From an uncultured Halomicronema sp. (GTDB lineage Bacteria; Cyanobacteriota; Cyanobacteriia; Phormidesmidales; Phormidesmidaceae), in assembly GCA_937897665.1 (NCBI GenBank), contig CALCPB010000127.1:1-8178 (forward strand): DNA of 8,178 bases, given 5' to 3'. A program made the translations under genes and the position numbers. A model generated the notes under the pieces. The model did not search any database, had not been told where the DNA came from, and was given only the letters and a program-made list of their open reading frames with translations. This document shows positions 1 to 6,478 of the stretch, in pieces (the first letter of the stretch is position 1; every line of letters starts with the position of its first letter).

Positions 1-1
1 G

Positions 2-18
2 GCTGAACCGCTTTCAGC
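2..18 (-). terminator. Weak hairpin downstream of the GT39 gene
   Basis: A perfect 6-bp inverted repeat (GCTGAA / TTCAGC) with a 5-nt loop lies about 32 nt beyond the stop codon of the leftmost minus-strand gene. On the minus strand it would form a stem just before the window ends, so any following T-run cannot be seen. The stem is short and only half GC. It is compatible with a transcript end but could be chance. Confidence 0.2.
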
Positions 19-50
19 ATCAGGACTCAGCCGCTAAATGATGACAGCCT

Positions 51-1685
51 CTAGGGATAGGGATACTCATAAGCCTGCTGCATATCGCTGGCTTGGTAAA
101 CCAGCACAGTATCGGTAACAGTTCCACCTCGGGTGAGAGGCACCTCAGCCATCGGTTCTAGGGTTTGAAAATAAGGCTGAAACTCCGCGACTAAGGCCTC
201 GCGATCGCCATGCAAACTCTGCAACGTCACATACAGGGCCGTCTGTCCTAACCAGGTGACTGGCTCATCCCAAAAGGCAAAGCCGCGCGGGTCTTGACTA
301 AAGCAGGTAATCGGCTGTGGCGTCAGCGGATGCAGCGCCATATCAACATAGCCCGAGAGATAAAACTCATCGGTAAAAATAAAGTCAGAGGTTGCCAGAG
401 CTTGCTGCAGCTCTGGGGTTTGGGCAAAACGCGATCGCAGCTGCCCCACGTCTAGTAGCGCCGTTGAACCATCCTGTGACACCGGCACCCAGCCCCCCAA
501 GAGACTAAAATTTCCCGGCTTTTGCAAAAGGCCGACCGAGAGATGCAGCAGCGCGACCAGCACCAACGTGCCTAAAAATAGACCCGTGCCCCAGAGCCAG
601 CGACGCACAACAACTGCTCGCCAGCGGGTGGCACTGTGGGCCAGCAGCAGCGATAGTCCCCAAAAGCCCGGTGCCGGCCAAGCCGGAAAAATCGCCTGCT
701 TGCCCCCCAGCAGCGTAAACCCTACCGCGATGGGTAAAGATAGACAGAGAATCAGCGCCAGGCGATCGCGAGCCACCCATTCTCCCCCTGTGAGCGGCGG
801 CTGTAGCCAGGTTTGAATATGCAGCAGCAGCGATCGTCCGGTGCTCCACCACAGCGGCACCCCAATCGCGGGAAATAGGTAAACCATCCCCAGCAGCCAG
901 GTGCCGAGCGCGTCTAGAACTCGGTAGGGGTTGGGCGTGCCGTCACCCTCAAACCGCATAAACAGATGAAACCGGAACGAAAACCACTCATTTTGGCCAT
1001 TCCAGACCCACAGTGGCATTAGCGTCAGAAGGAAAAGGAGGGCCGCGATTGCCAGCCACGGCGAGGTTAATGCTCTGCGGCTGCGTCGACTGGTCAGACA
1101 GAATCCCACCAGCCCCGCGCCCAATACAAACCCGTGATATTTGCTCAGGCAGGCCAGTCCCACGGTAAGACCGATCAGCGCAATGCGGTAACTCGGCTGG
1201 TAGTTAGCAGTGCTCAGGCTCGAGGTGGAAGAAAAGCGATGGGGAATAAACTCCCACGCCGCCAGCAGCAACGTCAGCGTCCAGAAAAAGATCAGACCGT
1301 TATCCGGTGAGGTCAGCACGCCAAAGGCGATCCACAAAATCGGCGAGAGGGAGCCAATTGCCAGTGCCAGCATCCCCGTTTTTTCGTCAAACAGGTGCCG
1401 CGCCGTGAGATACAGCAGGCCCAGACTCAAGGTGTACAGCCCCAGCGCCCCCACGCGCAGCGTCAGGGGCATGATCAGGCCCGTCGTCCACCAGCCCAGG
1501 CCCGTCGTCAGCCCCACCATCAGCGGGTGATCAAAATAGCTCCAGGCAAGATGACGGCTGTAGAGGTAGTAGTAAACCTCATCAAAACCGACGGGCAACA
1601 GCAGAGCGACGAGGGTTCTGAAGAACAAACCGCCCCCCAACCACCCGCCAAAGGATGGAGAAATCTGAGGCACAAAGAGTTTCAT
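51..1685 (-). CDS. GT39-family (ArnT/PMT-like) membrane glycosyltransferase
   Basis: This 544-aa polytopic membrane protein resembles family GT39 (dolichyl-/polyprenyl-phosphate sugar transferases, ArnT-like), which move a sugar from a lipid-phosphate donor onto a lipid or protein acceptor on the outer face of the inner membrane. Seen in the sequence: an N-terminal hydrophobic segment leading to the acidic pair Asp35-Glu36, then YFDHP (residues 50-54), the usual first-loop signature carrying the catalytic acidic residue; SPDN (126-129) with a second conserved Asp; SKYHG (181-185), typical of the ArnT-like branch. Hydrophobic segments recur to about residue 390. The last ~150 residues are soluble and should be periplasmic, as in ArnT. 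The ATG at 1683-1685 is the first in frame, without a clear Shine-Dalgarno. It is divergent from cinA, and no partner genes (donor synthesis, flippase) are in view, so donor and acceptor are unknown. Family call is firm, substrate is not. Confidence 0.88.
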   Translation of the reverse strand: MKLFVPQISPSFGGWLGGGLFFRTLVALLLPVGFDEVYYYLYSRHLAWSYFDHPLMVGLTTGLGWWTTGLIMPLTLRVGALGLYTLSLGLLYLTARHLFDEKTGMLALAIGSLSPILWIAFGVLTSPDNGLIFFWTLTLLLAAWEFIPHRFSSTSSLSTANYQPSYRIALIGLTVGLACLSKYHGFVLGAGLVGFCLTSRRSRRALTSPWLAIAALLFLLTLMPLWVWNGQNEWFSFRFHLFMRFEGDGTPNPYRVLDALGTWLLGMVYLFPAIGVPLWWSTGRSLLLHIQTWLQPPLTGGEWVARDRLALILCLSLPIAVGFTLLGGKQAIFPAWPAPGFWGLSLLLAHSATRWRAVVVRRWLWGTGLFLGTLVLVALLHLSVGLLQKPGNFSLLGGWVPVSQDGSTALLDVGQLRSRFAQTPELQQALATSDFIFTDEFYLSGYVDMALHPLTPQPITCFSQDPRGFAFWDEPVTWLGQTALYVTLQSLHGDREALVAEFQPYFQTLEPMAEVPLTRGGTVTDTVLVYQASDMQQAYEYPYP

Positions 1686-1854
1686 ACGCGCACAGACAGA
1701 ATCGTCAGAAGTGGCTACCGTAGGATCAAAGGGTAGATGGCGGGTATTTTTGGGCGATCACCGATAGAATTATCGTCTCAGTGCCCTTCATCATGCCATG
1801 CCGCGCCAGCCGGTTGGTCATGAGGGCGGTCTTCATTAGAGATAACAGCAACCC
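1686..1854. promoter_or_regulatory. Divergent intergenic region between GT39 gene and cinA
   Basis: These 169 nt separate two genes pointing away from each other, so promoters for both are expected here. Visible elements are a short inverted repeat CGATA-GAAT-TATCG at 1762-1775 and, overlapping it on the minus strand, a good -10-like hexamer GATAAT (1769-1774), about 85 nt before the GT39 start. No convincing -35 box accompanies it. For cinA there is only a purine-rich stretch (AGAGA, about 1839-1843) upstream of the ATG and no clear -10/-35 pair. The location is well supported, the individual boxes are not. Confidence 0.35.
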
Positions 1855-3102
1855 ATGAAGGGCAGTGCAGAAATTATATGCGTGGGCAGCGAACTCCTGC
1901 TAGGTGACATCGTCAACACCAATGCTCAGTTTCTCGCTCAGGAATTAGCCCAGCTCGGCATTTCCCACTATTACCAAACTGTGGTGGGCGACAATCCATT
2001 ACGGATTCAGCGAGCGGTGGCGATCGCCTGCGAGCGATCGCGCCTGCTGTTATTCACTGGCGGGCTTGGCCCGACCCCCGATGACCTCACCCATGAAACT
2101 CTGGCCGATTTCTTTGACGCCCCATTAGCAGAACGCCCGGCAGTTATCGCCGACATTCAGCAAAAATATGAGCGGCGCGGTCGCACGATGGCCGCCAGCA
2201 ATCGCAAGCAGGCTTTGCTTCCGGAAGGGGCTGATATACTGCCTAACCCGGCTGGTAGTGCCCCCGGCATCATTTGGGAACCGCGTCCCGGTTTAGTGCT
2301 CATGACCTTTCCAGGGGTGCCCAAAGAAATGCACGTCATGTGGCAAACGACCGCCGTACCCTACCTGCAAAGTGAAGGCTGGGCCGCCGACCCGATCTAT
2401 AGCCGCACGCTTAAGTTTTGGGGCATTGGCGAATCGGATCTGGCCGAGCAGGTGAATCATTTATTTGACCGAGATAATCCGACCGTCGCCCCCTACGCCA
2501 GTCAGGGCACCGTCAAGCTGCGCATCTCCGCCCGCGCCGCGTCTGAAGCGGCCGCGATCGCCCTGATTGAGCCCGTGGCCGACGAGATTCTTAAACTGGC
2601 CCCCGCCCCCTACTACGGCAGCGATGATGACACCCTCGCCTCCGTCGTCGGCGATCGCCTCCGCCAAACCGGCCAAACCCTAGCCGTGGCCGAATCTTGC
2701 ACCGGCGGTGGGCTAGGCCACATGCTGACGGCAGTAGCGGGCAGCTCGACCTACTTTATGGGGGGCATCATCTCCTATGACAACGCCGTTAAAATTGGGC
2801 TCTTGGGCGTATCACCCTCCGTGCTAGACACGCAGGGGGCGGTCAGCGCTCCCGTCGCCGAGCAAATGGCCACCGGCGTCAGGGCGCGCTTAGGGACAGA
2901 TTGGGGCGTCGGCATTACCGGCGTCGCTGGGCCAGGGGGCGGCACTCCCGAAAAGCCTGTAGGCCTCGTCTACGTTGGCATTGCGGGGCCTAAGGGGCAG
3001 GTGAGCAGCCAGGCCTACCGATTTGGCAATCTCCGGGGACGCGACTGGATTCGGCACCTCAGCTGCTGTTCCGCCCTAGATCTACTGCGGCGTTCACTCT
3101 AA
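1855..3102 (+). CDS. cinA: CinA family protein (MoCF-like domain plus NMN amidohydrolase domain)
   Basis: This 415-aa protein has the standard length and two-domain layout of full-length CinA. The N-terminal MoCF/molybdopterin-binding-like domain (about residues 4-170) shows VGSELLLGD (10-18), FTGGLGPTPDD (67-77) and FPGVPKEM (152-159); in the family it carries ADP-ribose pyrophosphatase-type activity. The linker contains WGIGES (189-194). The C-terminal CinA/PncC domain (about 255-415) shows AESCTGGGLG (279-288), ISYDN (306-310) and ITGVAGPGGGT (354-364); it converts nicotinamide mononucleotide to nicotinate mononucleotide plus ammonia, an NAD-salvage step in the cytoplasm. The ATG at 1855 begins MKGSAEIICVG, matching the usual family N-terminus, although its Shine-Dalgarno is weak. 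The competence-inducible name comes from Gram-positive relatives; nothing here links this copy to DNA uptake. There is no recA next door. The frame is intact with all key motifs present. Confidence 0.96.
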   Translation: MKGSAEIICVGSELLLGDIVNTNAQFLAQELAQLGISHYYQTVVGDNPLRIQRAVAIACERSRLLLFTGGLGPTPDDLTHETLADFFDAPLAERPAVIADIQQKYERRGRTMAASNRKQALLPEGADILPNPAGSAPGIIWEPRPGLVLMTFPGVPKEMHVMWQTTAVPYLQSEGWAADPIYSRTLKFWGIGESDLAEQVNHLFDRDNPTVAPYASQGTVKLRISARAASEAAAIALIEPVADEILKLAPAPYYGSDDDTLASVVGDRLRQTGQTLAVAESCTGGGLGHMLTAVAGSSTYFMGGIISYDNAVKIGLLGVSPSVLDTQGAVSAPVAEQMATGVRARLGTDWGVGITGVAGPGGGTPEKPVGLVYVGIAGPKGQVSSQAYRFGNLRGRDWIRHLSCCSALDLLRRSL

Positions 3103-3166
3103 ACAAACAGATATCTCCAAGCTCAGCCACCATCGGGACGATGATGATGAAGTACAGTTCCCGACC

Positions 3167-3183
3167 CGGCGCTGAATGCGCCG
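3167..3183. terminator. GC-rich hairpin between convergent genes
   Basis: A perfect 6-bp stem (CGGCGC / GCGCCG) with loop TGAAT lies in the 86-nt gap between the cinA stop and the stop of the minus-strand 213-aa gene, only 5 nt from the latter. Its position between convergent genes fits a bidirectional transcript end. Neither side has a proper T-run, so it is not a canonical intrinsic terminator. Confidence 0.3.
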
Positions 3184-3188
3184 CTTAC

Positions 3189-3830
3189 TCAAAGGGTCAA
3201 CAAGCCATCACCGGCTTGGTGGACCTCATACCATCGCGGCGAACGGTAGTCAGGATTCAAACTGCGATCGACGTATCCCACGAGGCGCGGTAGGGCTTCG
3301 TCACTGAGTTCCTTTTGCAAGAATGACCGCAGTTTTGCTTCCCAATCTTGGGGATAGTCGCGAATAATCGGGTGCTTAACCACAATGGGCTGAGTCTCTC
3401 CTTGAGTGATATCAACCACCACGTCCAGGCTGAGTACCGCCAGAGAACGTACAAAGATACCGGTGGCGGCGATCGCAAAATCACCGTCCACCTGCTTTTG
3501 TTTCATTACCGCCACAAAATGTCCGCCCTGGGGAATGTCATAAATCAGGCGGCTGCGGTCTTTCACCGGTTCGACCTCAATGTTATATCCCTGGGTGAGC
3601 CCGTCTGCGAGGGTGATGTCTTCGTAGTCTTGATTGGGATGGGGGAGGTAGATGGTGAACTTGTGAATATCTAGCCAAGGGTTATGAACTGGGTCGTCAC
3701 TGTCTTGTTTCCACGCATTGTATTGACGACGCATCTCTTGCCCGACATGGCTTTCGGTATTGCAGAGATGAATCAGGGCCATATTCAAAACGCACTGATC
3801 AAATTTGCTGAGCAACCCAACGATCGGCAT
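3189..3830 (-). CDS. Hypothetical soluble protein (213 aa)
   Basis: I do not recognise this protein. It reads as a real gene: a long open frame with natural amino-acid composition, few rare residues and predicted alternating strands and helices. The opening (residues 1-45) looks helical (FDQCVLNMALIHLC, then QEMRRQYNAWKQ). The middle contains IHKFTIYLPHP (55-65), and a beta-rich core follows from about 80 to 155, including IPQGGHFVAVM (99-109) and LAVLSLDVVVDI (130-141). A charged helical tail ends with YVDRSLNPDYRSPRWYEVH. No signal peptide or membrane segment is evident. I chose the ATG at 3828-3830 because AGAGG stands 9 nt before it; the frame extends 8 codons upstream to a TTG (3854) lacking a better signal, and Met17 is another candidate start. 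It converges with cinA and is divergent from the ankyrin cassette, sharing the long intergenic region with it. Function unknown. Confidence 0.7.
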   Translation of the reverse strand: MPIVGLLSKFDQCVLNMALIHLCNTESHVGQEMRRQYNAWKQDSDDPVHNPWLDIHKFTIYLPHPNQDYEDITLADGLTQGYNIEVEPVKDRSRLIYDIPQGGHFVAVMKQKQVDGDFAIAATGIFVRSLAVLSLDVVVDITQGETQPIVVKHPIIRDYPQDWEAKLRSFLQKELSDEALPRLVGYVDRSLNPDYRSPRWYEVHQAGDGLLTL

Positions 3831-3991
3831 GGCCAAGATCCTCTGTGAGAACAATACCCGACTGCACTATTAGGGAAGATTGCGCATGATCGTTCTGTAT
3901 GAATTACTTCAAAATTGGCTCTATTCAAGTTCTCTTAAGATCGTCTAGCTCAGTAAAATCGAATCCATAAACTCATAAATAAAAACACGCT

Positions 3992-4020
3992 TTTTGACTG
4001 TTCTTAAAAAGACGTCAAAA
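3992..4020. repeat. Inverted repeat TTTTGAC/GTCAAAA in the AT-rich spacer
   Basis: Seven-base perfect arms (3992-3998 and 4014-4020) enclose a 15-nt spacer whose ends can add three further pairs after a one-base bulge. On the minus strand the structure is followed shortly by a T-rich run (GTGTTTTTATTT), but the stem is itself AT-rich, so an intrinsic terminator is doubtful. It overlaps the best -35/-10 pair in this region (TTGACT / CAAAAT), so a regulator-binding operator is an equally good reading. Confidence 0.3.
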
Positions 4021-4169
4021 TGGCGGCTTTTATCTCGATATTTTGTATTTATCAGAACAAAATATTAGCTGAAACAGTTCACCATAAACCCTCGAAGACA
4101 GCACTCCGCTGATGGTTCAATTTCAGCGACGATCGCTTCCCAACCTTTGCCCTAAGATGACGATAGATA

Positions 4170-4189
4170 TTTCCGAGCGTTCTCGGGAA
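4170..4189 (+). promoter_or_regulatory. Stable hairpin in the presumed leader of the ankyrin/SagB cassette
   Basis: Eight pairs (TTTCCGAG with CTCGGGAA, one G-U) close a 4-nt CGTT loop. It sits about 145 nt before the chosen ATG of the first cassette gene. No T-run follows on the plus strand, so it is not a terminator; an RNA element protecting or regulating the leader transcript is the simplest reading, or it may be a protein-binding palindrome. Structure is visible, role is inference. Confidence 0.35.
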
Positions 4190-4335
4190 AGTGTGATGGA
4201 TTGTGATGGCTGTCTCAATTGATCGGTAAAGAGCAGCACATCAGTTCTCAGTCGGGCAGTTGAACTCTCAACCGCCAAAAATAAACTTTGACCATACCTG
4301 ATGCATTGACTGACAAATCTTTAGACAGGGATGTC

Positions 4336-4608
4336 ATGCAGATTAAAACTGTTTTTCAGGAAGCGATCGCGGATTCTGAAGATCTGCTTACGATCGCGGT
4401 GATCACGAATGTCACTAGCCACTGTATTTTGGCGCGGCAACTGATGGATGTGTTGGGTAAGCCGCCCATCCACAGTGATCTCGAAATCCTCGGCAGCGAT
4501 GGCACCTGGACGATTGCCTGGTCGCAGCCGCAGTTGACGCTGGATGCGGCGATCGCTGCCCTCAATCAAGCCCTTGCCCCGATGATGCCGGAGACTTCCA
4601 CCCGATGA
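4336..4608 (+). CDS. Hypothetical small protein (90 aa), first gene of ankyrin/SagB cassette
   Basis: I do not recognise this protein. It is short, soluble and alpha/beta in character: a helical start (MQIKTVFQEAIADSEDLL), a hydrophobic strand LTIAVIT, a helix with CILARQLMDVLG, a strand GTWTIAW and a C-terminal helix LDAAIAALNQALAPMM. There is no signal peptide or membrane span. The start at 4336 is chosen because AGGG (4327-4330) lies 5 nt upstream; the frame could begin 16 codons earlier at a TTG (4288), which has no ribosome-binding site. Its stop overlaps the ankyrin gene start in an ATGA (4605-4608), strongly suggesting translational coupling and a shared job. It contains two HIP1 sites (4363-4370, 4549-4556). 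A partner or chaperone of the downstream proteins is possible but unproven. Confidence 0.72.
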   Translation: MQIKTVFQEAIADSEDLLTIAVITNVTSHCILARQLMDVLGKPPIHSDLEILGSDGTWTIAWSQPQLTLDAAIAALNQALAPMMPETSTR

Positions 4609-5066
4609 CGCTTACCCAGCCCACCCTGAGTCCAGCTTTAGCCACCTGGCTAAACGATAACGGCTATGCCTCTGAAGCTCTCAACCAACCGGGCGAGAAC
4701 GGGGATTCGGCCCTGATGAAGTTGACTCGGGCCGGTCATCTGGACTGGATGCAGGAGTTACTCACGGTTGGGGTCGATGTGAACTGCCGCAATCGCGATG
4801 GTAACAATGCCCTCTGGTTTGCCTGCTTCGGCAACTTTTACGACGCTATCGATCGCTTGGTCGCCGCAGGTATCAACATCGATAATCAAAACGACAATGG
4901 CGCGACGGCTCTGATGTATGCGGCCTCTGCCGGTAAAGTAGATGTTTTGCAACAGCTGTTAAACCACGGAGCCAATGCGTCCTTACGCAATTTAGACGGC
5001 TTTACCGCCCTTGACTTTGCTAGCACTCAAGCGGTCTGGAGAGTGTTGAAGCATGCTGCAAAGTAA
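4605..5066 (+). CDS. Ankyrin-repeat protein (153 aa)
   Basis: This small soluble protein is made almost wholly of ankyrin repeats, helix-turn-helix modules that mediate protein-protein binding. After a 30-residue lead come repeat 1 (about 31-63, degenerate, with ALMKLTRAGHLDWMQELL), repeat 2 (64-96, DGNNALWFACFGNFYDAIDRL), repeat 3 (97-129, closest to consensus: NGATALMYAASAGKVDVLQQL, then HGANASLRN) and a truncated repeat 4 (130-150, LDGFTALDFAS). Nothing else is fused to it and no signal peptide is seen. The ATG overlaps the preceding stop by 4 nt, and a weak GGAGA lies 10 nt upstream. Its own end overlaps the SagB-like start by 14 nt, so the three genes are probably one transcript. The likely role is a scaffold or adaptor for its operon partners; the target is not knowable from sequence. 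Ankyrin proteins occur widely in free-living bacteria, so this need not be a host-directed effector. Confidence 0.9.
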   Translation: MTLTQPTLSPALATWLNDNGYASEALNQPGENGDSALMKLTRAGHLDWMQELLTVGVDVNCRNRDGNNALWFACFGNFYDAIDRLVAAGINIDNQNDNGATALMYAASAGKVDVLQQLLNHGANASLRNLDGFTALDFASTQAVWRVLKHAAK

Positions 5067-6211
5067 GCTCAGGCGACTGACGATTCATGAGCAAACCGAC
5101 CATTCTGATGAGTCGGTCAAGATTAATCCCAATTATGTGGATGCTTCGACTCAGCCCTCGGCCTACAAAACCTATCCCCAGTTTTATCGACGCTTGCCGT
5201 TAGCAGCGGGGAACCCTACCCATGACTTGATCAAGGCCACCAGCGCGATCACCCTGGAAAGGCAATATCGTCACTACACGTCGCAGCTGCGGGTTGTGCC
5301 TTCGGCGGGAAGCCTATGTGTGCCCTGGCTTCACTGTCGAGGGACTGCTCTTTTTAGTGAGCTGTGTTTACTTTCGCTCTAGCTGGAAGTATGAGGATCG
5401 CAGCCTCCGCTATGCCTTGTTGGATGGCGGGCACCATTTGGGCGCGATCGCTGCTGCCGCCTATGCCTTTGAACATCCGCTAGAGCTGGTGTTTGACTTT
5501 GACAAAGCCCAGCTCAATCAAGCGATGGGATTTGCCAATCAGGAATGGGCGCTGAGTGCTGCGATCTCCGGTTGCACAATTCCCCGTCCGCGCCGCGAAT
5601 TTCGACTGCCGATGCCCTTTGTGTGTGGCACCGACTATTTCATCCCCAATCCGTTTATCGAGCAGGGCTATCAGGCTACTTTGGCCCCGGTCAGTTCCCG
5701 CCAACCGCTGCGCAGTCCGACCTGGCACTACGATCGCTCCAAGTTTTTAGACGCCATTTATCAGCGGCGATCGGCTCGCTGTTTTCGCAAGGTAGCGATT
5801 TCGCTGGCGGAATATCAGGCCATCCTGTCAGCGCTCACTCAGCCCATTGCGACCTGCAGTCAGGAAGCGATCGCCATCTATGCCGTGGTGCACCGCGTGA
5901 CGGGACTAGCTCCTGGCATTTATCGCGGTGAGGAACGGCTGCAGGACGGCGAATTCTCCGCTAAAGCGGCGTACCTCTGTGTCAATCAGCGCATTGCTGG
6001 GGATGGGGCGGTGACGTTCTTTTTAGCCGCACATCCCCAGAATTATCAAACGGCGATGCAGATGGCTGGGGTGCTGGGACAGCGGCTCTATCTGGCTAGT
6101 ACCTATTATGGCGTTGCCTGCACGGGCATCGGGGCCTATTACGATGAGGAAACCCAGACATTTTTAGGGACAGAAAAGGACATCCTGTACGCGCTGGCAA
6201 TTGGCCAATAA
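5053..6211 (+). pseudogene. SagB/ThcOx-type (nitroreductase-fold) dehydrogenase, broken by an apparent out-of-frame deletion
   Basis: The gene starts at ATG 5053 (GGAGAG at 5038-5043), overlapping the ankyrin gene. The first frame encodes a family-like N-terminus: NPNYVDASTQPSAYKTYPQF, ITLERQY, then LRVVPSAGSL ending at 5316. Sense is then lost, and that frame stops at 5380-5382. Recognisable protein resumes in the +1 frame from about 5321 (GFTVEGLLFLVSC, YFRSSWKYEDRSLRY, LLDGGHHLGAIAAAAY) and runs to 6211. It includes the nitroreductase motif RRSARCF (from 5765) opening the second domain and the C-terminal signature GQRLYLASTYYGVACTGIGA. Intact relatives, from memory, have about 55 residues between SAG-LY and VSC-YFRSSWKY; only about 13 remain. 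This points to a deletion of 3n+2 bases near 5311-5325. SagB-type enzymes are FMN-dependent azoline oxidases in peptide natural products; many cyanobacterial copies, like this one, stand without YcaO genes. An isolated functional C-terminal product or a sequencing/assembly error remains possible. Confidence 0.82.
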
Positions 6212-6272
6212 AGGCAGTGCTACTGATTGGGAACTGTAGAGTGATCGCTTCGCGTGAACCCAAAAATGCGAT

Positions 6273-6299
6273 CGCGCTTTTATCAGTAAAAAGATCGCG
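6273..6299 (-). terminator. Hairpin plus T-run in the convergent spacer
   Basis: Arms CGCGCTTTT (6273-6281) and AAAAG-AT-CGCG (6289-6299) form nine pairs with a 2-nt bulge and a 7-nt loop. Read on the minus strand the stem is followed, after about 6 nt, by TTTTT (6262-6266), giving a passable intrinsic terminator, but about 180 nt beyond the P450 stop. On the plus strand there is no T-run after it, so for the SagB-like transcript it could only be a stabilising stem. One arm includes part of a HIP1 octamer (6268-6275). Confidence 0.3.
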
Positions 6300-6302
6300 T
6301 CG

Positions 6303-6478
6303 TCACACCGTACTGGCTAAACGATAGGCTGCATTTTGCGTTGATGCCGCTACCTGCTGGTCAATGAAATGGGGACGGGCAAGATGACCGCCGTCTGCCA
6401 CCGGTCGAGAACATGACCAATCAGCCCTTGGCGCAGCCAGTCAGATGGCTCAACCAGAAGTATTGTCTGGTCGATGTC
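6303..6478 (-). pseudogene. Possible decayed tail of an unidentified gene downstream of the P450
   Basis: Immediately after the P450 stop, the same minus frame stays open for 42 codons with protein-like content (ILLVEPSDWLRQGLIGHVLD) until a stop at 6350-6352. An overlapping minus frame then offers GGHLARPHFIDQQVAASTQN and ends at 6303-6305. Joined by one frameshift near 6390 they would resemble a C-terminal fragment of a gene, faintly like an alpha/beta-hydrolase end (strand, then a GGH turn). There is no start codon with a ribosome-binding site and no firm family match. This is a weak call; it may be ordinary spacer sequence. Confidence 0.17.

Larger units (their letters stand above)
3831..4335. 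promoter_or_regulatory. Long AT-rich divergent intergenic/leader region, rich in inverted repeats
   Basis: About 500 nt without a recognisable gene lie between the minus-strand 213-aa gene and the ankyrin/SagB cassette. The stretch at about 3900-4080 is strikingly AT-rich compared with its flanks. Possible rightward promoter: TTGACT (3994-3999), 16-nt spacer, CAAAAT (4016-4021), which would leave a leader of about 300 nt. Inverted repeats: TTTTGAC/GTCAAAA (3992-3998 and 4014-4020), TGAA-ACAG-TTCA (4070-4081), CGCTGA/TCAGCG (4107-4112 and 4123-4128) and a strong 8-bp stem at 4170-4189. A direct repeat TGTGATGG occurs at 4192-4199 and 4202-4209. No known riboswitch fold was recognised. Promoter assignment is inference. 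Confidence 0.4.

Noticed and set aside
1210..1736. Two overlapping plus-strand frames of 106 and 113 codons antisense to the GT39 gene
   Set aside because: Arg/Pro/Gln-rich translations typical of the complement of a hydrophobic membrane-protein gene; the minus-strand gene carries clear family motifs.
1855..3102. cinA as evidence for a natural-competence locus
   Set aside because: CinA homologues are widespread NAD-salvage enzymes, and no recA or com genes are adjacent here.
3348..3674. 108-codon plus-strand frame antisense to the 213-aa gene
   Set aside because: No upstream ribosome-binding site and the minus-strand frame is longer with better composition, though both strands here are of unknown family.
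4288..4335. Upstream TTG start adding 16 residues to the 90-aa protein
   Set aside because: It lacks a Shine-Dalgarno, while the ATG at 4336 has AGGG at 5-nt spacing. The longer form cannot be fully excluded.
5351..5355. T5 run as a programmed +1 frameshift site that would rescue the SagB-like protein
   Set aside because: The homologous sequence already resumes in the second frame about 30 nt before the T-run, and an internal segment seems to be missing, so slippage there would not restore a normal protein.
4336..6211. Azole-containing RiPP biosynthetic cluster because of the SagB-like gene
   Set aside because: No YcaO cyclodehydratase, E1-like partner, precursor peptide or exporter is present in the window, and the SagB-like gene is broken; stand-alone SagB-type proteins are common in cyanobacteria.
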